A stretch of DNA of 19,311 nucleotides, from contig RBNI01002198.1 of the NCBI GenBank assembly GCA_003990745.1, positions 1-19,311 of the forward strand, in the 5' to 3' direction. A program made the position numbers and the translations under genes. This DNA comes from Jimgerdemannia flammicorona (Eukaryota; Mucoromycota; Endogonomycetes; Endogonales; Endogonaceae). The notes below the pieces were generated by a model. That model made no database searches. It was given only the letters and a program-made list of their open reading frames with translations, and was not told the DNA's origin. Positions 10,170-18,624 of this stretch are shown piece after piece (the first letter of the stretch is position 1; every line of letters starts with the position of its first letter).

Positions 10170-10365
10170 AGTGAGCTGGCAGTCAAGCTGGAGATCGGGA
10201 AGCTGAGGGTCAGCAAGCTGGGAGTCAGCGAGCTTGGTAACCTGGGTATCGGCAAGCTTGGCAGACTGGGTGTTGGCAAGCTTGGCAGGCTGGATGTTGA
10301 TAAGCTCAGTAGGCTGGGTATTGGCAAGCTTGGCAGGCTGGGTGTTAGCAAGCTGGGCATCTTTA
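10170..10365. repeat. 24-bp minisatellite (12-bp half units)
   Basis: Repeats of AAGCTTGGCAGGCTGGGTGT followed by TGGC, with degenerate 12-bp half repeats at the left end. In frame they would read KLGRLGVG on the plus strand or PSLPSLPT on the minus strand. The minus-strand version (ATG at 10451-10453) could belong to the N-terminus of the decayed gene at 9097-10098, but nothing proves it. Confidence 0.8.
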
Positions 10366-10579
10366 GGGTGCCGAGCTTTGAAACAGCGAGCTGAAGTATA
10401 TTGAGCTTAGAGGGGGCCAAGTAAATACTTATTGGCTGGGCAGTCATATCCATGTTTTCTCAACATAGTGGTGAATTAAGTGAGGTGAAGCAAAGAACAA
10501 GGTAAAGTGAAGGACAAGATGAAAAGAATGAGAGGCAAAAGTAAGCTTTTGATATCTTAAATGTTCAAAAGCTATAACA

Positions 10580-10683
10580 TCTTTCAGAAGCTCTTTCAGA
10601 ATCTCTCCAAAATCTCTTTCAGAAGCTCTTTCCAAATCTCTTCGAAATCTCTTTCAGAATCTCTTCAAAATCTCTTTCAAAAC
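10580..10683. repeat. 11/12-bp tandem repeat, CTCTTTCAGAA type
   Basis: About nine imperfect copies of AATCTCTTTCAG / AAGCTCTTTCCA. No gene is supported over it; a minus-strand frame at 10444-10635 is an incidental reading. Confidence 0.75.
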
Positions 10684-10771
10684 CTATTTCTAAATTGCAT
10701 GTTGTTTGCAATCTGAGAAATGAGGGTTATATAAGAGAAGTAGAATGCAAGAGGAGTGGAATGCAAGAGGA

Positions 10772-10976
10772 GTGGAATGCAGTGAGGAAAGCTCCAGATT
10801 GTAAGCATAAGCATAAGTGTAAGCACAAGTACAAGCTTTGCTTTGCTCAGCTAATAGCTGATATCATATGATATCAGCTTATTATCAGCTTGTCAGACTG
10901 AGTAGAGCAAAGCTTATACTTATGCTTATGCTTATGCTTACACTTATAATCCAGAACTTTCCTCACTGCATTCCAC
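10772..10976. repeat. long imperfect palindrome 1 (about 100-bp arms)
   Basis: The left arm starts GTGGAATGCAGTGAGGAAAG and the right arm ends CTTTCCTCACTGCATTCCAC, a perfect 20-base inverted pair. Between them the arms pair through CATAAGCATAAG/CTTATGCTTATG and AAGCTTTGCT/AGCAAAGCTT. The centre is the perfect palindrome at 10857-10878 (GCTGATATCA-TA-TGATATCAGC). It would fold into a long hairpin and resembles a foldback element; no transposase is visible. Confidence 0.85.
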
Positions 10977-11035
10977 TTCTCTCTGCATGATTCAGCAGGT
11001 TCTACATAAGCCCCGATTGAGTGAGATTTGCAATG

Positions 11036-11412
11036 ATGTTTAAGCGAGGTTTATGGTACATTTGAGCAAGATTTGTAGCAAGATTTGCAGCAAGGTTTGA
11101 GTGAGATTTACAAGTGAGATTTGCATAAGCTAGGCTTTGCAAGCCTTGCACTTGCAAGCTCAGCCGATAGCTGATATCATGTGATATCAGCTTATATTCA
11201 CATCATATCAGCTTATAACTGAGCTTGTCTAGACTTGCAAGCATAAGGCTTGCAAAGCCTGGCTTATGCAAATCTCACTTTAATCTTATGTGCAAATCTC
11301 ACTTGCAAATCTTGCTTTAATCTTACTTGCAAATCTTGCTCAAACCTCACTGCAAATCTCACTCAAATGCACCACAAACCTTGCTCAAATGTTATTGCAA
11401 ACCTTGCTTAAT
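11036..11412. repeat. long imperfect palindrome 2, same core as palindrome 1
   Basis: The core at 11170-11191 is GCTGATATCATGTGATATCAGC, one base different from palindrome 1. Closer arms pair over 11114-11165 and 11215-11278 (GTGAGATTTGCATAAGC with GCTTATGCAAATCTCAC). The outer arms are built of GCAAGATTTG-type repeats on the left and CAAATCTTGC-type repeats on the right. Short repeats inside the arms suggest repeated local duplication. Confidence 0.8.
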
Positions 11413-11762
11413 ACAGAATATACTGAATCTCCAAAGTATGTTTGCTGTTTGCAGTTGCATGATGGGTACCAGTTCACCACCCATGTGTATTTATTCATCC
11501 ATCCTCTGTCTACAATCGATCATTGGCTATCACATGCCACCTTACTGCTCTCTCTCTTGCTGCCCCCCAGCTTGCTAACTCCTGTTCTAGGCCCCACAGT
11601 TCCTGGCTTTTCCTACTGCTCACCACCTCCCCCCAACTCCCTGTCCCCTAGTTCACTGCCCCCCCCAGCTCATTTCCCAGTTTACCACTCCCTAGCTCAC
11701 TACTTCCTAGCCACCGGCCTCCCACTCAAGCTCTCAGTCCCTGCCATCATCAAATATTTGAA
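11413..11762. other. C/T-rich intergenic stretch without a supported gene
   Basis: Pyrimidine-rich, with many CCCC and CTCC runs on the plus strand. A long frame (11290-11790) crosses it but is mostly palindrome arm and simple sequence, so I do not call it a gene. Confidence 0.5.
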
Positions 11763-12815
11763 ATGTCTAAAGATCAAGAAATATATTTAGGAGAAATCTC
11801 AGAACTGTCAGATGATATATTGGAGGATATATCAAAGGATATATCAGATATCTCTACCAGTTTGTTATTACCAATGAGTATAAAAATAAAAATAAAAACA
11901 AAACCTAGTGATAGCTAGGTGTGGAATCATACCACAAAGGTAGTTTTATATATTATACTAATGGTTACATTCATAGAGGTGATTGGTCTCATCAGTTATA
12001 AGGGTGGGTGGTTGGTTGTAAGTGGTTGAGGTTCTAATATAGTCTCATATCTCTCTATTCAAATAGAATTTACAAAGTAAGCTCATCAGTTGCAACCATT
12101 GTATGACTTGGAGCTATATATCAAAGGATAGTAATATCAACAATCTTAAATGACATCTCTGGAAGCATCACAATACCATGCTCTTACCTTTCCAATATGC
12201 TGAGAATCCTTGCTAGTCTAAGAAAGATGATATTGTGAGTATGGATAGAATGGAATTCAGGAAGTACTTAGAAGGTTATTAGAAAAATAATTCATCAAAT
12301 TTTATTATTACAAATAGGAACATACTAGTAAGACTTTAAGTGATGAAAATTTCTATTGGTTAATTGCCAACTTCATTGTCACTGGATATCAGTCATTCTC
12401 TACTATCAAAAATGCTGGCTTCAAGTATCTCCTTCACATATTATGTCCTGATCTGGCCCTTCATTTGGCTGATATGATTTCATGAGTTATTCAAAAGGAA
12501 TTTGAACTATTGCAGACTCAAGTGAAAGCAAGGCTAGCAGGACTTAAGTCAAAGGTGTCACTTACACTTGATTGTTGGACATCAGACATTAACATCAAGA
12601 CCTTCCTTGGAATAATAGCCCATTGGATTGATAGTGATTGGAAGATACATAACATTATCTTAGACTTTGTGAATATCAGTGAAATAATATACACAGGTGC
12701 TAATCTTGCAAAAAGTCTGGAGCTGGTAATAGATGATTTATTGCCTAGTAACAATCAAATCATTGCTATTGTGTGTGACAATGCCAGTAACAATGATACT
12801 CTGTTTGAGAATCTC
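11763..12815 (+). pseudogene. hAT-family transposase relic (BED zinc finger and start of catalytic domain)
   Basis: An ATG at 11763 opens an acidic N-terminus (MSKDQEIYLGEISELSDDIL). BED-finger pieces follow: VWNHTTKV near 11920 and, in another frame, NNLK-stop-HLWKHH near 12139-12170, the His-x(n)-His end of the finger with Arg lost to TGA. From about 12339 the catalytic N-terminal part is clear: WLIANFIVTGYQSFSTIKNA, then after a TGA at 12483 the SLTLDCWTSDINIKTFLGI block (12555-12615) and VCDNASNND near 12772-12800. These blocks are hallmarks of hAT transposases, which cut and paste DNA. Several stops and frame changes show it is dead. The catalytic C-terminus and dimerisation domain are missing; the relic stops at a poly(T) run. 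Confidence 0.88.
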
Positions 12816-13985
12816 TTTTTTTTTTTTTTTTTTTATAGACTCATGTCCCACGGAATTTTATTGGAAGGGAACCTAGACTATATAGGCCAAAACTCTCCCC
12901 CACCACCCACCAAGCACTGCCCCTCTATTAACCTAGGCTAGCTATTGTCTAGCAGCTCAACCATGCCAGGTACAGCAGGGCCTATGTTGGCCTGCATCTC
13001 ATTCTGTGCACCATGCTCTCCCTACTACCAGGGGAAACCCAACCATATGCCAATGACCAAAAGTGCATGCCTGAGAACCCAACATATGTACAAGGCCACA
13101 CTCGAGCTGAATAGAATAGCCCCTGCCACCCCAAAGAGAATAACAGGTAAAGAAAAACCCTCATCAAAGCACAATATGGTGGGAAGAGCCTGGTTCTCTC
13201 AGTTGAGGTGAGTAAAGGACTTATACATGAGATAGGAGGAAACCCCCAATACCCCACTACTCAAGCCTGCAGACCTCAATCACATTGCTATATCAGCTCC
13301 CAGTTCCAGTTGAGTATAGTCAAGATGCCTAAAATGGGTAGCCTTGGGCCCCCCGATCCCCCCTGATGACTGGGCCCAACCCTGCTGACCACCAAAAGAA
13401 GCCAAGAGTGACACCTATCATCTAACCATGCCACACCAATCAAAAGGTCTCACCGAAGTAGCACCTACCCCAGCCCTGATAACCGCCCCCAGTCTGGCAC
13501 CCTACTGGTTCACTATTAATGCCCTTTCTCCTATCTATAATGGCCATCTCCCCTCCCATCCCGACAACACCTGAAAAGCAGTCACCTATACCAGAACTGT
13601 ACTCGCCGGAAAGCTTACCAAAGCCAGAGGACCCCACCATAGGCACCGAAGACCTGCAGGTAACCTATACTGAGCACTTGACACCCAAGATTGACCGACT
13701 CCCTATATAGCCTGAGACACACCAAGACACCACCTTGTTGGTAACAGCAAAAGGAAGAAGGTGCTGCACCAAAATAGATGTACTCCAGACATAGCCAAAG
13801 ATACCAGAAACTGCGAAAAAGTAGAGAAGACACCAATCTGATACCGATAAAGGGGCAATTCATCACCATTACCCTCCTCCCATCATACCCATGCAGGTAC
13901 AGCAAACCAACCCAAGGTAGAGGGGGTAATAATAGAGGAAAGGGGACTCAGAAGGTTGCCTACCAAACCTTGTGACTGGTAAGAT
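12816..13985 (-). mobile_element. possible poly(A)-tailed retroposed insertion, minus orientation
   Basis: A run of 19 T's at 12816-12834 interrupts the hAT relic. On the minus strand it is a poly(A) tail, preceded about 23 bases upstream by AATAAA (TTTATT at 12857-12862), the normal spacing of a polyadenylated transcript. The sequence beyond is richer in C and G than the flanks. I recognise no reverse transcriptase and no known protein on either strand, and the far end is placed only by the change to simple repeats near 13985. No target-site duplication is evident. It could be a non-LTR element 3' end, a SINE-like element or a processed transcript. Confidence 0.5.
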
Positions 13986-14084
13986 AGTGGATAGTGCTCC
14001 GAATAGATGGAGTTGATCCAGATGAGATTCGATTCAGATTCGTCATGTAATAGATTCAAATCAACTCGGATTAGTCTTGTGATC

Positions 14085-14203
14085 TGATCTGGATTGATCC
14101 GGATTGATCCAACCAGATTGATCCATCTGGATTGATCCAGATTGGTCTATCTGGATTGGTCCATCCAGATTGGTCCATCCAGATTGATTCATCCGGATTG
14201 AAA
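14085..14203. repeat. 15-bp minisatellite, GATTGGTCCATCCA type
   Basis: About eight imperfect copies of CAGATTGGTCCATCC / GGATTGATCC. The approach (14010-14085) holds scattered GATTCAGATT-like degenerate units. Confidence 0.85.
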
Positions 14204-14204
14204 T

Positions 14205-14360
14205 CTTTAGTGTCATCACCCTTTCTTTTGTTTATTTTGCTCTTGTTTTTTTTTTCCTACTGCACTTTAGTGACATCACCCTTTCCTTTTGCTCCCTCTC
14301 TTCTTTTGTTCTTTTCTTTGTTCTTTTTCTTTGTTCTTTTTCTTTGTTCTTTCCTACCAC
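14205..14360. repeat. 60-bp duplication and TTCTTTG-rich pyrimidine tract
   Basis: CTTTAGTGNCATCACCCTTTC occurs at 14205 and again at 14265; it is followed by TTTGTTCTTTTC-type repeats to about 14350. It lies just upstream of the five-exon gene and might be part of its promoter region, without direct evidence. Confidence 0.7.
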
Positions 14361-14933
14361 ATCATGAGTAAACAAAACAGCAGCCCTTAATTCATACATT
14401 GGTCCAGTCTACTCATTTTTCACCCTGCAATGATCGTCAAAAGAGGGAGTATTCGAGGTAGAAATGCACTCTCTGCTGACAATGTTAGATTCTTTCTCAT
14501 ATGGACAGCACACAAGCTGCTTATCGAGAGCCAAAGGGGCGACAGTAGTGGTAGTGGCAATGGCGATGGCGATGGCGGAGATGAGGGAGAATTCTGGCAA
14601 CAACTCATGGTGGCCCTTCAGACCTTAGAATTCACAGACCTCACAGCTATATATGTGGCAGCCTTTTTGGAGCAGCTGATAGTAGATGTAGGTTACTCAC
14701 TCAGCTGCCACTTGTTTACTTATATTTATTTAAACTTCCCCAGCACAACCCAATTCACCTTGTGCTTTTCTTAGGGTCCACAGCTCTATGGTGAGATCTG
14801 CCGACTTTATTTGCAACATCTGGTCAAGATAAAGAAAGGCTGGTGGATGTTGCGGGGTATGCCTTTGGTGGCTGAGCTGTTGAGTCAATGCATCATGTGG
14901 CAGAGGTCTCAAAAGGAATAGAAGCAAGCCTTT

Positions 14934-15274
14934 GTGAGCAATCTTGTGTAACTCATACAACTCATTGGCATGCAACTCATCGGCATGTAACTCATTGGTA
15001 TATAGCTCACTCACTCACTCACTTACTCACTCATGCTCTTTTTCTGAAATACCCATCTCTATGTTTTATTTAATTTCATTTTTACATAGTCTCCCCCTAA
15101 AAAAACACTCACACCCACATGCAACCCGCCCACATGCAACCCGCCTACATGCAACTCACCCGCATGCAATCCACCTGCACGTAACCTGCCCGCACGCAAC
15201 CTGCCTGCATGCAACCCACTGGCACGTAACCCACCTGCATGCAACCTGTCCACATACTTATCTCGGTCTCTCAG
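14934..15274 (+). other. intron 2 of the five-exon gene, carrying a 15-bp minisatellite
   Basis: GTGAGC at 14934 to TCAG ending at 15274 gives a 341-base intron, long for a fungus. Most of the length is minisatellite, so expansion of the repeat probably lengthened it. Confidence 0.5.
14948..15250. repeat. split 15-bp minisatellite, CATGCAACCCGCCCA type
   Basis: Two blocks of the same 15-bp unit: 14955-15010 (CATGCAACTCATTGG) and about 15116-15250 (CATGCAACCCGCCCA, about nine copies). They are separated by about 100 bases of non-repeat sequence (15015-15113) containing CTCACTCACTCAC simple sequence. CATGCAAC is the most constant part. Frames on both strands across it are incidental. Confidence 0.85.
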
Positions 15275-16509
15275 ATCAGGGCTCAGTTCTATTGGAAAGG
15301 AGAGTTTAAAGTTACCTGAGTTCAACCACGTCTAGCATCTGATCAAATAGAGAAATTCAAGGGCAAGATGTTCAGCATGAGTAGTACCAGCATTGTTATC
15401 AAGGCTTGGGGGCCTACATTTGAATCAGAGCCAATCATACTCGACCAAGGGGTCCATTGGCTAGCAGGAGTAACCAATGATGAAGAGAACTATATCTTTA
15501 TTAACGAATGCAGAGAGGTGGTTGTGATGGTGGTAAGGAACCTCTACAGCAATGAGCTTTGCCGCCACATCAACGAGATTTGTGAGGATTGTGTCAAATA
15601 CTGGATGGCAGGAAAGAGGGGATGAAAAAAGCAAGGAGGGGGGGTTTGGATAGGAATTGGGTATACTGCAATACTGGTGAAGGGTGGGTTCCAGAGTTCT
15701 GAAATCCCCTGCACTCATCTCCCTTTTTTTTTTTAACCTCTCCCCAGATAAATCACACTCTTCACCAACATACTCTTTTTTGATACAATTCCAGGGATAC
15801 ACAAGATTCTGTACCCCTACTGGAACTTTAGAAGTGCCATCGAAGAGCAAACTGCATGCGAGCATGACACAGCCTGTGCAGTAATGGTGGCTATGATCTG
15901 GAGTTCTTTGAGCAGATTGGTAGAGCATATGGTAGACCAGCTTGGTGGTGATCTCGGCGCAGCTGTATATACATTCTTGGCACAATTTAGCATGCCTTAT
16001 GAGGTGAGGAGCTCCGCTTTTTCAGGGTGCTGTAGCCCAGGGGGTTTCTGCCCCCCTGCATGCAAAAAGGACTGACCAGTTGCCATCCATTTCGGTAGAT
16101 TTCTAAGCTGGGGCTCCTGAGGCTAGACAAAGGGCAGGCATCTACTAGCACAGCCTGGCAGTATGAGGTCCTAGGCCAAGGGTTCACCCAACTATATGCT
16201 TACATCACATCAGGATACGTCGGGTGCAACCCCCCTCTGCCCACATACACAGACAACAATATCACCCTGGTAATGTTTTACATCCTGGAAAGGAAGGGTC
16301 CAATCTGGAAGGACAGCAGTGGAGTCTGGTATGACCTCACCTATGGTTTCAGGGTCCTGTTTGTAGCCAACACAGCCATCCTATTCCAACCACACAACTA
16401 CCACGGCACCATCACCTTTGAGGAGAGCTTGGATACAATAGTTGTTGCACTCACAATAAATGATAGACTCATCAAGGCCTGGGACTGGTGGTTGGAGCAG
16501 TTTTTATAA

Positions 16510-16565
16510 GAGTTAGGCAATCTTTCACGAGGGTCAGGCAATCTTTCATAAGGGTTAGGCAGCCA
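16510..16565. repeat. 21-bp repeat, GGTTAGGCAATCTTTCATAAG, 2.5 copies
   Basis: Three successive GTTAGGCA/GTCAGGCA starts 21 bases apart, directly after the stop codon of the five-exon gene. Confidence 0.75.
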
Positions 16566-16800
16566 TTTTGCGCAGATTGGGTAGTCTTATGTGGGGGGGT
16601 TGGGCTGGGTACCTCTTATGTAGCACTAGCTTAGCTGTTATGCAGGGCCCTACCAGCCCCTCAGCCCTGCTCTGTAGCACTGCCAGTGTGGCACTGCAGC
16701 GCAGGGCCGGGGTGTCTGTGGGACCCAAACCAGTGACTTCAACCACCAGAAACGCCCTCTGACTGCCCTCTGACTGCCAGAAGCACCCTCTGCCCCAGAC
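16566..16800. other. GC-rich stretch without a supported gene
   Basis: Overlapping short frames exist on both strands, but none shows recognisable protein character or splice-linked continuation. It includes a short duplication, TGACTGCCCTCTGACTGCC, near 16760. Confidence 0.4.
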
Positions 16801-17082
16801 TCCTTGGCGGCTTAGGGCTGCCCCCATACCGCTGGCGGAGGGCTATGCTCCCTCTGTCTGCTCTACATTCTGGACACTTGTGGCTTGGAGCTGCCCCTTG
16901 CTGCCAGTGGAGGGCTGCAAATTTTGTGTGCTCCCTCCACTGATCCCACACTCGCCAACCTGCCAACCGACTCTACCCACTGACCTGAGCACTGACAGCT
17001 TGGGGCTGTCCCTCGCTGCTGGCGGAGGGCTGCAAATTTTACATGCTCCCCCCACCTACCCCCCCGACCTGGATACTTGCGG
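16801..17082. repeat. GC-rich triplicated repeat interrupted by element 3
   Basis: Three imperfect units share GGCTTRGGGCTGCCC...CTGGCGGAGGGCT; they begin near 16809, 16882 and 16997, and the last two also share GAGGGCTGCAAATTTT. The final unit ends GACCTGGATACTTGCGG, matching TTCTGGACACTTGTGG at 16868-16883, and is cut off by the LTR at 17083. Confidence 0.7.
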
Positions 17083-17163
17083 TGTAAGCGCACAACCTCC
17101 AAGCCACCGAAATCACACGCGACATCTGAACAAATCTAGAAATCAGCTGCATGATCATGAAGC

Positions 17164-17200
17164 TGAGTCAAACAGAAGTCACAGCACACAAGCTGAGTCA
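17164..17200 (+). promoter_or_regulatory. paired TGAGTCA sites upstream of the LTR-embedded ORF, element 3
   Basis: TGAGTCA at 17164-17170 and 17194-17200, each preceded by AAGC or AGC. TGASTCA is the binding motif of Gcn4/AP-1 type bZIP factors in fungi and animals. The pair is conserved at 2575/2606 and 6501/6532. Binding is inferred, not shown. Confidence 0.5.
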
Positions 17201-17262
17201 ATACCAAGTCACAGAACACAAGATTCATACAAATGGGATCTTACCAATCCAGAACAAATGCA

Positions 17263-17268
17263 TATATA
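17263..17268 (+). promoter_or_regulatory. TATATA box for the LTR-embedded ORF, element 3
   Basis: TATATA followed by CCCAGCCCCAAGA, 75 bases before the ATG at 17338. The A-rich, G-poor sequence from about 17290 to 17337 would make a plausible 5' untranslated leader. Confidence 0.5.
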
Positions 17269-17337
17269 CCCAGCCCCAAGACACGTCGAAACAGAGAACC
17301 AAAACAAACAATAACCACAACTTCCAAATACACAAAC

Positions 17338-18435
17338 ATGACTACCGAGATCTACAACTGCATCCGTGCTGACATTTGGAATGCCATTGTCAACCAAGCT
17401 ACACCCCCTCTGCCCCTCATGAATATCTACAGCCAGGTACCCCTCTACTTCGTGGAAGCCCGATGGAATGCCCTGAACATGCTTAATGAGGCCCACCGGA
17501 TTGGACAAATCTCAAGCTACTACCAGATCAGCTGCCTCCTGGAAGACATGGTCGAACACCACCACGATACAGATATTACCCAGATGTCTCAACACCAGAA
17601 GCTCATCGCTCGCAAACACCGAGAGCTCTTCTACGAGTACAGCACCTTTATTCCCCGCCTCCGAGTTACTACCAGCAAAATGGTTGCTACCCTGTCCTAC
17701 GGCCAAATCGATGACATGATACAAGAACTCAACCACAAGTATCTTGAGTACATTGAAACCACAGACAGAATCTTCCCACACCCCGATGATCACATCCTGC
17801 AAATGCCCCAAGTTGGATACACCATGAAGGACATCTACGATATAATCAACTTCGACAAGGATGAAGCAGAAGACAATGATCCTTCCGATGCCAACATGAC
17901 TTCAAGCCAAGGATCTCTTCTAACTCTGATCACACCACCAACTCTGCCGATGAACTTAGAACAGTTCATAACTACATACGAGACTTATTGGGACAATGAC
18001 CACTGGTACGAATACCAACCTGCATTCACCCCCGACTACTTCAACTACAATGAAGAGACCAGAGAACACAACCTATACCTTCAGACAACCCTCAAGAGCG
18101 AACCAACCACTCCACCACCTGAGTACGAGCGACATGAACCACAACCGCCAGTATACTACAACCCCGCAACTCATAGTGCTGTAACCTACAGAAGGTACGC
18201 AGACAGCAAATCCGATGAAAACGAAGATGATGCACCACTTCTTCACCCACCAACACCTTATCCAGCATATGAAACAGATGATGCTATCCTATGGGATGGA
18301 GATGAAGTTCCAATGTATTATTACCTCAGCCAACAAGGAGAAGTAATCTACGAACCACTCTTCCTAGACGACTACTTCATCAGAGATGATGTCATTGATA
18401 GTGATGTCATCGAAGACTACCCAGACAGCACCTAA
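17338..18435 (+). CDS. LTR-embedded protein of unknown function, intact, 365 aa
   Basis: The frame lies wholly within the LTR, between a TATATA box and the main LTR promoter. I chose the ATG at 17338 (AAACATGAC) because it follows the TATA box at a normal distance; an in-frame ATG at 17233 would add 35 residues but lies upstream of that box. Residues 1 to about 185 look helical and contain Tyr/His-rich segments (LNMLNEAHRIGQISSYYQ, IDDMIQELNHKYLEYIET). Residues 185-365 are acidic, Tyr/Pro/Asp-rich and probably disordered, with PPEY at 260-263, PPVY at 270-273, a DENEDD acidic run near 290 and an acidic tail (DVIEDYPDST). There is no signal peptide, membrane segment, Cys-His box or protease motif, so it is neither an obvious Env nor Gag nucleocapsid. 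Elements 1 and 2 carry the same frame with stops but no frameshift. The function is unknown; the PPxY motifs could bind WW domains, as in Rsp5/Nedd4 ubiquitin ligases. Confidence 0.75.
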   Translation: MTTEIYNCIRADIWNAIVNQATPPLPLMNIYSQVPLYFVEARWNALNMLNEAHRIGQISSYYQISCLLEDMVEHHHDTDITQMSQHQKLIARKHRELFYEYSTFIPRLRVTTSKMVATLSYGQIDDMIQELNHKYLEYIETTDRIFPHPDDHILQMPQVGYTMKDIYDIINFDKDEAEDNDPSDANMTSSQGSLLTLITPPTLPMNLEQFITTYETYWDNDHWYEYQPAFTPDYFNYNEETREHNLYLQTTLKSEPTTPPPEYERHEPQPPVYYNPATHSAVTYRRYADSKSDENEDDAPLLHPPTPYPAYETDDAILWDGDEVPMYYYLSQQGEVIYEPLFLDDYFIRDDVIDSDVIEDYPDST

Positions 18436-18498
18436 ACCTATAAATAGATTAGCAGTCATATTATAGTTAGATTAGCCTTGTACGATATGACTGTGAAC

Positions 18499-18568
18499 TG
18501 ACTCAGCAGTCAGACGATCTCTTGACATGTCAGATCACACTTGTACTATGTGACTGCATTCCGACTCA
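18499..18568 (+). promoter_or_regulatory. second pair of bZIP-type sites, upstream of the main LTR promoter, element 3
   Basis: TGACTCA at 18499-18505 within CTGACTCAGCAGTCAG, and CGACTCA at 18562-18568. Elements 1 and 2 have TGACTCA at both positions (3911/3974 and 7839/7902). The sites lie 57 to 126 bases before TATAAATA. Confidence 0.5.
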
Positions 18569-18624
18569 GCAAGACACTTAGTGCTACATTCATATTTAGC
18601 ATAGCCCAGATAGCCCCTCACTAG

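Larger units (their letters stand above)
14430..16509 (+). pseudogene. five-exon gene of unknown family (model of 447 codons, two in-frame stops)
   Basis: My model has exons 14430-14687, 14775-14933, 15275-15581, 15795-16003 and 16099-16509. Donors are GTAGGT, GTGAGC, GTGAGG and GTGAGG; acceptors are TTAG, TCAG, CCAG and GTAG. The exons sum to 1,344 bases, an exact multiple of three, and all junction phases agree. The start is the first ATG after an in-frame TAA at 14388. Exon 1 has a Gly/Asp/Ser stretch (residues 41-52); exons 3 to 5 are globular-looking (IVIKAWGPTFESEPIILDQG, KGPIWKDSSGVWYDLTYGF, IKAWDWWLEQFL). Two stops, TAG at 14919 (residue 135) and TGA at 15317 (residue 154), flank intron 2 and fit CAG or CGA hit by C-to-T. 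They may mean a dead gene, or a wrong model near intron 2. I recognise no domain; transposon origin or a lineage-specific fungal gene are both possible. Confidence 0.55.

Noticed and set aside
10152..10394. KLGRLGVG-repeat frame as a leucine-rich protein
   Set aside because: It is only a 24-bp minisatellite; the repeat lacks the LRR consensus and has no flanking coding sequence.
11290..11790. 166-residue plus-strand frame
   Set aside because: The first third is palindrome arm repeats and the rest is simple C/T-rich sequence; it overlaps the start of the hAT relic in another frame.
12945..13975. Several 60-96 residue frames on both strands in the poly(A)-tailed insertion
   Set aside because: None continues over neighbouring stops convincingly, none has recognisable motifs, and plus and minus readings compete equally.
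14948..15250. CRISPR-like array
   Set aside because: Units are contiguous 15-mers without spacers, in a eukaryotic context.
16555..17314. Short frames in the GC-rich repeat before element 3
   Set aside because: They follow the repeat units and base composition, and some run across the LTR boundary into unrelated sequence.
17209..17811. Antisense 99-residue frames in the LTR (17209-17508 and 17512-17811), also present in element 1 (2621-2920, 2924-3223)
   Set aside because: They mirror the sense frame, and their openness in two copies follows from sense-strand similarity; no start or promoter context supports them.
17338..18435. Reading the LTR frame as an envelope gene
   Set aside because: No signal peptide, membrane segment or glycoprotein-like cysteine pattern, and it lies inside the LTR, not between pol and the LTR.
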